Source of the DNA: JABDBK01 sp964533645
Lineage (GTDB): Bacteria; Pseudomonadota; Gammaproteobacteria; DSM-16500
Direction: 5' to 3'
Length of the DNA stretch: 6,767 nt
NCBI GenBank assembly: GCA_964533645.1
Contig: CAZHMQ010000106.1
Span: forward strand, 1 to 6,767
Part shown: in pieces, positions 1-5,903 of the stretch
Numbering within the stretch: the first letter of the stretch is position 1
How the letters are laid out: each line of letters opens with the position of its first letter
The notes under the pieces: model-generated
Told to the model about the DNA's origin: nothing
Database searches by the model: none
The model's input: the letters and a program-made list of their open reading frames with translations, nothing else
Position numbers and translations under genes: made by a program

Positions 1-52
1 TTTCGCCACCACCCCCTCAAGATGGCGTGTCTACCAGTTTCACCACTCCGGC
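1..52 (-). tRNA. leuU: tRNA-Leu (anticodon GAG), 5' portion, cut by window edge
   Basis: Read on the minus strand from position 52, the sequence starts GCCGGAGTGGTGAAACTGG, the acceptor stem and D-arm typical of bacterial tRNA-Leu. It continues into an anticodon stem CCATC/GGTGG closing the loop TTGAGGG, which places the anticodon GAG at positions 18-16. The start of the long variable arm follows and the gene then leaves the window, so the T-arm and CCA end are not seen. It lies 33 bases downstream of secG on the same strand. The secG-tRNA-Leu(GAG) neighbourhood is also found in E. coli (secG-leuU) and other gammaproteobacteria. It is probably processed from the secG transcript. Confidence 0.9.
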
Positions 53-85
53 ATATCTCTACAGGTTATTTAACCCTAAATAAAA

Positions 86-466
86 CTATTTGTTACTTTC
101 TTTACCAGGCTCTGCCACACTGCTCGGCATAGCAGGAATACTACTTGGCGTCACTAAAGGCGCATCAGCCTGCTTTGATTCGGCAGGCGCCGCAGGCAAC
201 TCAATTGGCAAATTCATGTGCGATGCTTGTTTAACCGCTCTTGTTGCCATATTGTTAAGCACAATACTGGTTCCAAAAAATAACACAGCCAAACCTATCG
301 TCACTTTTAATAAAAACGACCCTGAACCACGGCTACCAAATACAGTCTGGGAAGCACCTGCGCCAAAAGCAGCGCCTACGGTTGCACCTTTACCTTGTTG
401 CACTAGGACTAAACCTACGATGCAAACGGCTGCAAGCACATGTATTATCAATACTAATTGGTACAT
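86..466 (-). CDS. secG: SecG, preprotein translocase subunit
   Basis: SecG is the small accessory subunit of the SecYEG channel in the inner membrane and aids SecA-driven protein export. The 126-residue product has the family layout: a first membrane helix at about residues 3-23, the conserved glycine-rich loop with the VQQGKGA motif, Gly-Ala-Gly-Ala-Ser and a Phe-Gly-Ser-Arg-Gly motif (about 22-50), and a second helix at about 51-70. A polar, Pro/Ala/Ser-rich tail of about 50 residues follows; such tails vary in length, and E. coli SecG is 110 residues. The ATG at 466 begins MYQLVLIIHV, a normal SecG start. It follows tpiA by 40 bases with no visible terminator and precedes the tRNA-Leu, which suggests one transcript. 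The Shine-Dalgarno is weak (GTAGG about 6 bases upstream). Confidence 0.95.
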   Translation of the reverse strand: MYQLVLIIHVLAAVCIVGLVLVQQGKGATVGAAFGAGASQTVFGSRGSGSFLLKVTIGLAVLFFGTSIVLNNMATRAVKQASHMNLPIELPAAPAESKQADAPLVTPSSIPAMPSSVAEPGKESNK

Positions 467-506
467 ATTTAACCTACTTTACTCATAAAATCTGTCATTC
501 TCTGTC

Positions 507-1259
507 TTACACAGCTGCCCTGCAAATCTCTATAAAATTCTTAGCATCTAACGATGCGCCGCCCACTAAACCACCATCAATATCGGGCATAGCAAATAAA
601 CCTTTAGCATTATCCGCTTTAACACTACCGCCGTATAGTATACGCACAGTGCTCGCAACATCAACATTATATTTAGCTAAATGACCACGAATAAACGCAT
701 GCACTGCTTGCGCTTGCTCGGGTGTGGCTGTTAACCCTGTGCCTATTGCCCAAACAGGCTCATAAGCAATCACCGCATGCTTAAACAAATGAATACTTAC
801 CGTATGTATCACGGCATCAAGCTGATCAATAAGGACAGACTCTGTTTCGCCACGTTCGCGGCTTTGCAACGTTTCGCCTACGCAAAGCACTGGCTGCAAC
901 CCAAACTGAAGAGCGGCCTTAAATTTAGAGGCCACCTGCATTAAATCCTCATAAAACAACGTGCGTCGTTCCGAGTGACCCACTAACACATACTGGCAAC
1001 CATAATCCACTAACATAGGCCCTGAAACTTCACCCGTGAATGCACCGAACTCACCTGTATGCAAATTTTGAGCACCCCAGCACATCAAGCTATCGGCTAA
1101 AATTTCCTCAACCAAATGTAAATGGACAAAACTAGGGAACACAACGAGATCTACATTTGAAAGACCCTGCACCCCTTCTTTGATCTCGCGCAACAATGGC
1201 AACACACTAAAGCGTGAACCATGCATTTTCCAGTTGCCTGCGACCATTTTCTTACGCAT
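507..1259 (-). CDS. tpiA: Triosephosphate isomerase
   Basis: TpiA interconverts dihydroxyacetone phosphate and glyceraldehyde 3-phosphate in the cytoplasm (glycolysis and gluconeogenesis). The 250-residue product matches the usual TIM-barrel length. The key residues are all present: Lys11 in the NWKM segment, the catalytic His95 in VGHSERR, the catalytic Glu167 in AYEPVWAIGTG, the phosphate-binding YGGSV near 209-213, and the C-terminal DGGLVGGASL. The Asn usual after NWKM is His here, a small change. The frame stays open to 1433, but the family starts right before MVAGNWK, and a good promoter at 1289-1317 lies inside that extension. I therefore choose the ATG at 1259; the ATG at 1247 is the alternative, and neither has a strong ribosome site. 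secG follows in the same direction. Confidence 0.96.
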   Translation of the reverse strand: MRKKMVAGNWKMHGSRFSVLPLLREIKEGVQGLSNVDLVVFPSFVHLHLVEEILADSLMCWGAQNLHTGEFGAFTGEVSGPMLVDYGCQYVLVGHSERRTLFYEDLMQVASKFKAALQFGLQPVLCVGETLQSRERGETESVLIDQLDAVIHTVSIHLFKHAVIAYEPVWAIGTGLTATPEQAQAVHAFIRGHLAKYNVDVASTVRILYGGSVKADNAKGLFAMPDIDGGLVGGASLDAKNFIEICRAAV

Positions 1260-1288
1260 AAAACATGACTGCCATTTAAGAGGCGGTG

Positions 1289-1317
1289 ATTGTAAACAAA
1301 GAATAGCACGATGACAA
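1289..1317 (-). promoter_or_regulatory. Sigma70-type promoter for tpiA-secG-tRNA-Leu
   Basis: On the minus strand TTGTCA (1317-1312, five of six bases of the -35 consensus) is followed after exactly 17 bases by TACAAT (1294-1289, five of six bases of the -10 consensus). Transcription would start near 1282, leaving a leader of roughly 20 bases before the tpiA ATG at 1259. Its position supports the short tpiA start and rules out the upstream in-frame ATG at 1433. Pattern-based prediction only. Confidence 0.65.
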
Positions 1318-1344
1318 GACGACTTGGACAAAAAAATGATTCTC

Positions 1345-1373
1345 TTGACATATGGATCACGTAAAGTAATAAA
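1345..1373 (+). promoter_or_regulatory. Possible promoter for the patatin gene
   Basis: A perfect -35 hexamer TTGACA lies at 1345-1350, but the AT-rich stretch at the right distance (TAATAA at 1367-1372 with 16 bases spacing, or AATAAA one base on) matches the -10 consensus poorly. The resulting leader would be about 35 bases, with a strong AAGGAG ribosome site at 1403-1408 next to the ATG at 1415. The weak -10 may mean activator dependence, or that the true promoter was missed. The site is back-to-back with the tpiA promoter. Confidence 0.4.
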
Positions 1374-1414
1374 TAAAGTCAAAGGAAACTTAAAATCAGG
1401 ACAAGGAGAACACG

Positions 1415-3580
1415 ATGGCCTATAACAGAACATTATTTTCCCATGGCTTCAAAGTATCCCCGCTTAAGGATAAAGATCACTATCTTCGTTACACGTATTT
1501 TGTACGCCCCCCGCGCTTTCGTGCCGTTGTTTTCAAAGGAGGCGGCGGACGTACGTGGGTTTATCAAAACCTTTTACACATGCTCGAAGACAATGGTTTA
1601 ATCGACAATGTCAAAGAGTATGGCGGAAGTTCTGCTGGCGCTTATTTTGCTGTGCTTGCGGCTATGCCTTTAAAACAAAAAGAACGTTCGCGCATTATAG
1701 AAGGGCTTAAGTTTCACCATGATATACTTGATGATTCCACTGCATCAAAGCTATATCAATGCTTCACTTTTCCACTTTACCTCATATCAAAACCACTTGC
1801 TTGGATATCCGATGCTTTTTCTTTCGCAGCAGAGCAATGTTATAAAGTACGAGGAGGATCTTTATTGGGCGTTCCCCTTGATATGATGTCGAGCATCGTT
1901 AAATTTGCATCGGGCATCACACATCCAGAATGCGCTGCGGGTATTTATAATTTACTCACCCGAGGCGGCGTTTATCGCGGCAACGAGTTACAAAAGTATA
2001 TAAAAAAATCGTTATACTATGGCACTAAAAAGTCCATAGAACGATTTTTAAATGGTATAAAAGATAAACAAACCCAACAAAAAATGATACATAAACTTCT
2101 CACCATGGATGAAAAAAAATGTCATAAACTTATTTTAGATATCACAAGAAATACGAAAACTCAAAGGATACAACTGCATCTCAGCACTAAAAACATATAC
2201 CATAACGCCAAAAACCTGTTAGAACAGCTCTTAAATCAAATAGAAGATCCAGAAGCTCAAGATGAGATGATAGATAAACTTCTAGCTATGGATAAATATG
2301 AGCAAAAAATTCGAGTCATGGATAAAGAGAAGAAAAAATTTATCACCATGAAGAAAATGGAGCAACTTATTTTAGGTTTCGTCAGAGATCCTCTTACGAA
2401 AAAAATCAGCCTTCAGCTTAACAGTAAAAATACTCTTAATAAAACCAAAACCCTACTCGAACGACTTTTAAATACAACAGAAGACCCTCAAACACAACAA
2501 GCCATGATTAACACATTATTAAACATTGACCAAGAGCATACAGCGGTTAAAGATAAAAAGATTCCAAAGAAAAAAGATTCTAAACTTATTTCACACATTA
2601 CAAGACATCCAACAACCAAGAAGCTTCAAGTAGGTCTTACCACTAAAAACATTACTTTTAAACATTTTCATCAATTAGCTACCATTAAAGGTTTAGGATT
2701 TAAAGATGTTTTTTTAACTGCAACACGTTGTAAAGAAACACCCAGAGGTCGTTTAAAAATACTTAACCATAAAAAAACCCCGAATAAACCTATACACCTA
2801 GCCGTGCGCATGTCCATGTCAGCACCGCTTATCTATCAAACGGTTTATGACAACGGAAAATACTATATGGACGGTGGTTGTGCCGATAATTTTCCTATGC
2901 AACACACCAGTCATAGATCGTACGCCAACTTTTTTGAAAAAGAATATTTGCGGGGCAAACATCGCCAAGATCTTGATGTATTGGGTGCGCGAGTCGAATA
3001 TGCAGAAGATCTCGATTTTATTCATCATCCCATTTACACGATCACCGGCTGGTGGAATAAATTAAAAAATCGCGCTCAAATGGCAATGTTCAATTTTATT
3101 TGTGGCATGGATATCTATACCCCTGAAAACAAAAATCGTCACATTATTAAAAAGAAATACCCTTTGCGCGTCTTACAACTTTATGATCATGGCGTAGGGT
3201 TTACTGAAGTCGGTATTGATGCTGCACGCAAAAATGTCATTCTTCAATGTGAAGAAAAACGCATTCAAAGATTCTTGAATGCACACAGCGCTGAACTCAC
3301 GTATGTTAATAATTATGATTCATTTTCACGCGACAAATTAGATGACAAAAACACCATGAGCCTCAAACGTCAAAAAAAATTCTTACATTTTTTATGTAAT
3401 AAATCAGTGCCCGATGAACAAATTTTTTCGCCTGAATTTTCAGAAGAAGAAGCGACTGCTTGCCGGCAACGATTGATACATGAACTGAATGTTAATCTTA
3501 AAGGCAGTAAGAGCGCAATGCACGAAAAAAAGAGAGATGCGGTTGTGGAAAATAAAGTTTCGTTTAAGCTTCAAAGATAA
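1415..3580 (+). CDS. Patatin-like phospholipase with an internal triplicated insert
   Basis: Probably a serine lipid acyl hydrolase of the patatin family, which uses a Ser-Asp dyad. The 721-residue product has the glycine-rich oxyanion segment FKGGGGR (40-46), the nucleophile elbow Gly71-Ser-Ser73-Ala-Gly75 and the catalytic Asp486 in YMDGG followed by DNFP. Between them lie other family landmarks: GGVYRGNELQ (about 184-193), KNITFKHF (411-418) and LAVRMSMSAPLIY (462-474). Residues 208-420 contain three imperfect repeats inserted between the Ser and Asp halves. A C-terminal region of about 200 residues has no fold I can name. There is no signal peptide or membrane helix. AAGGAG lies 6 bases before the ATG. 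Patatin proteins such as Legionella VipD are Dot/Icm effectors; a similar role here is inference, and I see no clear E-block near the C-terminus. The gene stands alone and converges on the phosphatase gene. Confidence 0.88.
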   Translation: MAYNRTLFSHGFKVSPLKDKDHYLRYTYFVRPPRFRAVVFKGGGGRTWVYQNLLHMLEDNGLIDNVKEYGGSSAGAYFAVLAAMPLKQKERSRIIEGLKFHHDILDDSTASKLYQCFTFPLYLISKPLAWISDAFSFAAEQCYKVRGGSLLGVPLDMMSSIVKFASGITHPECAAGIYNLLTRGGVYRGNELQKYIKKSLYYGTKKSIERFLNGIKDKQTQQKMIHKLLTMDEKKCHKLILDITRNTKTQRIQLHLSTKNIYHNAKNLLEQLLNQIEDPEAQDEMIDKLLAMDKYEQKIRVMDKEKKKFITMKKMEQLILGFVRDPLTKKISLQLNSKNTLNKTKTLLERLLNTTEDPQTQQAMINTLLNIDQEHTAVKDKKIPKKKDSKLISHITRHPTTKKLQVGLTTKNITFKHFHQLATIKGLGFKDVFLTATRCKETPRGRLKILNHKKTPNKPIHLAVRMSMSAPLIYQTVYDNGKYYMDGGCADNFPMQHTSHRSYANFFEKEYLRGKHRQDLDVLGARVEYAEDLDFIHHPIYTITGWWNKLKNRAQMAMFNFICGMDIYTPENKNRHIIKKKYPLRVLQLYDHGVGFTEVGIDAARKNVILQCEEKRIQRFLNAHSAELTYVNNYDSFSRDKLDDKNTMSLKRQKKFLHFLCNKSVPDEQIFSPEFSEEEATACRQRLIHELNVNLKGSKSAMHEKKRDAVVENKVSFKLQR
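2036..2674 (+). repeat. Three imperfect protein-level tandem repeats within the patatin gene
   Basis: Units cover residues 208-267, 268-346 and 347-420. Each opens with a helix-like block (FLNGIKDKQTQQKMIHKLL, LLNQIEDPEAQDEMIDKLL, LLNTTEDPQTQQAMINTLL). A lysine-rich linker of variable length follows, then a strand-like block (ITRNTKTQRIQLHLSTKN, VRDPLTKKISLQLNSKN, ITRHPTTKKLQVGLTTKN). At DNA level units 1 and 2 still share runs such as ATAAACTTCT and ATGGAT. The third unit runs into KNITFKHF, which is part of the normal patatin core, so the array looks like outward duplication of native sequence. The region is strongly A-rich compared with tpiA. Confidence 0.8.
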
Positions 3581-3586
3581 GCTCCA

Positions 3587-3603
3587 TCATTCCCGCGCAG
3601 GCG
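3587..3603. repeat. Possible remnant of a dispersed palindromic repeat
   Basis: The 37-base gap between the two convergent genes contains TCATTCCCGCGCAGGCG. From memory this is the left part of a short dispersed palindrome, ATTCCCGCGCAGGCGGGAAT, seen between genes in many proteobacteria; the right arm has decayed to GCGCAC. As it stands the stem is too short and lacks a T-run, so it is a poor terminator. GC-rich bases in this AT-rich gap stand out. Confidence 0.35.
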
Positions 3604-3617
3604 CACTACAAAAGATG

Positions 3618-5132
3618 TTAATTGTATTTAAAAGGTGAAAGTATATCCGTATTTTTTATATCATAACTGGTATCAGCTTGAATTTGGTTATTTAAAGCGT
3701 CTTTCCTCATCATTTGAGCATCATCGGTGTTAACTATAGAAGCCACCGCAGGTACAGCATATCCGCCTTCCATATACAGCGCGGTGGAAGTACCCGATGT
3801 TTTTTTAGCAGGAACCACACTGTCGCTCGTGTTTTTCATGTTGTCTGCATCCGCGAGTTCTTTTCTTGTCTCTTTTATATTATGCTGCAATTTACTTTTT
3901 CTTTGTTTTACATAAACGGCTGCGCCTGCACCCATTCCTCCACAAAAACCACCTATCGCCACTCCCACAATCGTTCCTACACCTGGTGATATAGCAGAAC
4001 CCGCGATAGCGCCTAAGATGGCTCCTACAAACAATCCAAGACCTATCTTTGCGCCCCCGGATATATCTTTAGACTCCTTGCACTGCATACTCCCATCGTG
4101 TTCTGCACTGTTTTTCAATAATGTCTTTATGTTGTCTAAAACTATTTTTTGTTTTTTCTTCAAATCATGCATGTGTAGAACAACATATTGAAACACTTTA
4201 CTAAAATGAGCGCTTACATTTTGTGACACATAAGAACCACCATGTCCATCAAAAACACCCACCGTCACGGCGGGTTTTCCTGCCTCTAAAGGAACAACCG
4301 TAGCCGTAATATTATCCATGGAGCCTTTTTTTAAAGCATAATTTACTATTTTCTCTGCCAACCTTTCAGGGGAAAGCGTATGGTGTCTTTCAAAGAGAAG
4401 ACCTAGTTCTTCCGCATAGGCAGCAGCACTATCGATTCCTTTACAATGTTCCATGGCCCCATCGCAAGTGGCGACCATATACACTTTATCATCAGGGTTA
4501 ATGTCTACCGTAATGTCAGTCGTTTCAGGAGTATGCAGAAGACCGTAATTGAAAAAAGCATGATCGCCAAATGCTCTTGTGACAGCCAACATCCCATCAT
4601 TGAGACCCGCACAAAGCCTATTAGCCTCTATCACTCCTTTCTCTCGTCCAATGCCTTTCGTGATAGTCACGCGTTCTACAACATTATTACCATCATGCAA
4701 CGCGGGATTGCAAGGTGTTGACGACTTTAACTTTCCATCGGCAGAGAGCACCACAAGAAATGCAACGCTATCGCCTACATAGCTGGTAAAAACAGTAGCT
4801 TTGTTATCTTTCACTTGACCCGTTGCAACACACGCACAACTTCCACAGCTGGTTGCAGCAGAAGAATCTAGATTATCCTGTAAAGCTGCAAAAGTGGTCT
4901 CCATCACACGTTTTTTATCTTGTAACTCCAACGACATAAATGCATCAGACGTTGTACTTGGGATATCTACAGCTACAGCATCTTCCTGGTTTCTTGCTGG
5001 ATTGTTGCCATTGACTTCGCAGATTCCTACATTTTCATCCGTCGTGGCGAGGTAGTCGCTTTCTTTTCTGTATTTAGATTCTAAGTATTTTAATTCACGT
5101 TCCTCTATGCTTCTTCTATTTGTACCCATCAT
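3618..5132 (-). CDS. PP2C-type Ser/Thr phosphatase with displaced DGHGG segment and glycine-zipper hairpin
   Basis: Probably a metal-dependent protein Ser/Thr phosphatase (PPM/PP2C), 504 residues. Core motifs can be read: ARNQEDA (46-52, Arg47 and Asp51), GSCACVA (97-103), YVGDS (118-122), LAVTRAFGD (182-190), TCDGAM (222-227, Asp224) and GSMDNITATVV (270-280, Asp273). The metal-binding motif VFDGHGG (293-299, Asp295) normally follows the first motif by about 20 residues, but here it comes after DNITATVV. All four usual metal-ligand aspartates are thus present in an unusual order. Residues 359-406 form a glycine-rich hydrophobic hairpin, followed by basic KQRKSK and a polar tail of about 95 residues. 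No signal peptide is seen. The frame can be extended to a TTG at 5210, but AGAGGA and a promoter upstream support the ATG at 5132 (or 5129). A secreted or membrane-inserted effector role is inference. Confidence 0.82.
   Translation of the reverse strand: MMGTNRRSIEERELKYLESKYRKESDYLATTDENVGICEVNGNNPARNQEDAVAVDIPSTTSDAFMSLELQDKKRVMETTFAALQDNLDSSAATSCGSCACVATGQVKDNKATVFTSYVGDSVAFLVVLSADGKLKSSTPCNPALHDGNNVVERVTITKGIGREKGVIEANRLCAGLNDGMLAVTRAFGDHAFFNYGLLHTPETTDITVDINPDDKVYMVATCDGAMEHCKGIDSAAAYAEELGLLFERHHTLSPERLAEKIVNYALKKGSMDNITATVVPLEAGKPAVTVGVFDGHGGSYVSQNVSAHFSKVFQYVVLHMHDLKKKQKIVLDNIKTLLKNSAEHDGSMQCKESKDISGGAKIGLGLFVGAILGAIAGSAISPGVGTIVGVAIGGFCGGMGAGAAVYVKQRKSKLQHNIKETRKELADADNMKNTSDSVVPAKKTSGTSTALYMEGGYAVPAVASIVNTDDAQMMRKDALNNQIQADTSYDIKNTDILSPFKYN
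3915..4058 (-). other. Glycine-zipper membrane hairpin of the PP2C protein
   Basis: Residues 359-406 are almost wholly Gly, Ala, Ile, Val, Leu and Phe with repeated G-x-x-x-G spacing. A turn at Ser-Pro-Gly (382-384) separates two stretches of about 20 residues. No charged residue occurs between Lys362 and Lys409, and a basic KQRK sequence follows. This fits two closely packed membrane-crossing helices with both ends on the same side. It would anchor the phosphatase to a membrane, either the bacterial inner membrane or, if the protein is delivered, a host membrane. Confidence 0.7.
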
Positions 5133-5136
5133 CACA

Positions 5137-5142
5137 TCCTCT
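5137..5142 (-). promoter_or_regulatory. Ribosome binding site deciding the PP2C start
   Basis: AGAGGA on the minus strand ends 4 bases before the ATG at 5132 and 7 bases before the ATG at 5129. The longer frame opening with TTG at 5210 would begin inside the upstream vapC gene and has no comparable site, so the shorter protein is preferred. Confidence 0.6.
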
Positions 5143-5157
5143 TTAAATACAAAGCTA

Positions 5158-5185
5158 ACTATATGTCCTATTTCATTTTTTTCAA
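5158..5185 (-). promoter_or_regulatory. Sigma70-type promoter for the PP2C gene
   Basis: On the minus strand TTGAAA (5185-5180) is followed after 16 bases by TATAGT (5163-5158); each hexamer matches its consensus at five of six bases. The start of transcription would fall near 5150, giving a leader of about 18 bases that holds the AGAGGA site. It lies in the gap between the vapC stop and the PP2C ATG, so the phosphatase need not depend on the toxin operon. Confidence 0.6.
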
Positions 5186-5191
5186 ACGGAT

Positions 5192-5599
5192 TTATGAACT
5201 CGATGCCCAATCTTCTATTTTTAAATGAGGAACACGAGAGAATTCTTTAACATTATTGGTAACTAAAACCAGATCCAAGCTTAATGCTATAGCTGCGATC
5301 ATCGTATCCAATGATCTTATAGGCGCACCCTTTTTTTCAAGATATGCTCTTACTTGGCCATAATGATCCACTGCATTTCCGTCAAATGGCACAATTTCAA
5401 GCGGTGCTGCAAACCCTTCTAAGGCGATTTTATTTTGCTGTTGATGCTGGCTCTTATATGCACCATACATCAGTTCGGCAAGCGTAATAGATGAAATACA
5501 AATATCACCAACATCCAATGTTTTAAATTTTTTTAATACATTTTCGGGATGCTTTTTAATGATATAAATGCACATATTTGTATCTAACATATATTTCAT
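5192..5599 (-). CDS. vapC: VapC-type PIN-domain toxin
   Basis: A 135-residue PIN-domain ribonuclease, the toxin of a type II toxin-antitoxin pair. VapC proteins cut tRNA or rRNA and stop translation when the antitoxin is lost. Acidic residues of the active site are present: Asp6 in MLDTN, Glu42 in LAELMYG and Asp98 in RSLDTMIAA. The segment LVTNNVKEF (112-120) is typical of the VapC/MvpT subfamily, where Asn takes the place of a fourth acid. The C-terminal IEDW ending is also typical. The ATG overlaps the vapB stop codon by four bases (ATGA), indicating translational coupling. Length and motifs are complete, so it is probably active. Its stop lies 59 bases before the PP2C start. Confidence 0.93.
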   Translation of the reverse strand: MKYMLDTNMCIYIIKKHPENVLKKFKTLDVGDICISSITLAELMYGAYKSQHQQQNKIALEGFAAPLEIVPFDGNAVDHYGQVRAYLEKKGAPIRSLDTMIAAIALSLDLVLVTNNVKEFSRVPHLKIEDWASSS

Positions 5600-5832
5600 A
5601 AAAAAAGATCTTCTCTTTCTTGTTGTTTCGGCTGTTCTCTCGTATTCATAAAATCATCAGAAAATTTATGAATACTCTCAAAAAGAGACTGCCAAGAGTT
5701 TTTAACCGGCATTAAAATAGTCACCTGCCCTACTTTTTTAATAAAGACTTCCTCTCCTTCAAAACGGAATTCTTTAGGTAGGCGCACTGCTTGACTTTGA
5801 CCATTTTGAAACAATTTAGCTATTTTCATCAT
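5596..5832 (-). CDS. vapB: VapB-type antitoxin (AbrB/SpoVT-like)
   Basis: A 78-residue antitoxin that binds its promoter through an N-terminal swapped-hairpin AbrB-like domain and neutralises the PIN toxin with its C-terminal tail. The segment AKLFQNGQSQAVRLPKEFRF followed by EGEEVFIKK is the VapB signature. Residues from about 40 on are the variable toxin-binding region, with Trp and Phe residues (NSWQSLFESIHKF) likely to enter the toxin groove. The frame is open to an ATG at 5847, but GGAGGG at 5842-5837 lies inside that extension and is well placed for the ATG at 5832 (gap 4) or 5829 (gap 7). Family members begin right at this point. The stop codon overlaps the vapC start. Confidence 0.93.
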   Translation of the reverse strand: MMKIAKLFQNGQSQAVRLPKEFRFEGEEVFIKKVGQVTILMPVKNSWQSLFESIHKFSDDFMNTREQPKQQEREDLFL

Positions 5833-5836
5833 GGTA

Positions 5837-5842
5837 CCCTCC
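5837..5842 (-). promoter_or_regulatory. Ribosome binding site deciding the vapB start
   Basis: GGAGGG is a near-ideal Shine-Dalgarno site, 4 and 7 bases upstream of two adjacent ATG codons (5832 and 5829). It falls within the coding frame of the more upstream ATG at 5847, which argues against that start. Confidence 0.65.
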
Positions 5843-5849
5843 ATCATTA

Positions 5850-5891
5850 GTATATATTAATAAGTATATACCAACTAGCCGTTTTTTGCAA
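5850..5891 (-). promoter_or_regulatory. vapBC promoter with overlapping palindromic operator
   Basis: On the minus strand TTGCAA (5891-5886) and TATACT (5868-5863) are 17 bases apart; the -10 matches at five of six bases and the -35 at four. An inverted repeat with perfect 7-base arms GTATATA (5850-5856) and TATATAC (5865-5871), separated by 8 bases, covers the -10 and the likely start of transcription. This is where a VapB or VapBC complex would bind to repress its own operon. The site is AT-rich, so a chance palindrome is less unlikely than usual. Confidence 0.55.
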
Positions 5892-5903
5892 CATGGCTGT
5901 TTT

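Noticed and set aside
90..684. Plus-strand open frames across secG and the end of tpiA.
   Set aside because: They are antisense to clearly identified genes and their translations resemble no protein family.
1260..1433. N-terminal extension of tpiA to the ATG at 1433.
   Set aside because: It would add 58 residues never seen in triosephosphate isomerase, overlap the divergent patatin start, and contain a good promoter at 1289-1317.
3714..4782. Plus-strand open frames opposite the PP2C gene.
   Set aside because: Antisense to a gene with recognisable motifs throughout, with no ribosome sites or family resemblance.
3618..5132. Simple circular permutation as the explanation of the PP2C motif order.
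   Set aside because: The first motif (ARNQEDA) is still N-terminal, and the observed order A-C-B cannot be made by rotating A-B-C. Segment relocation, or duplication with partial loss, fits better.
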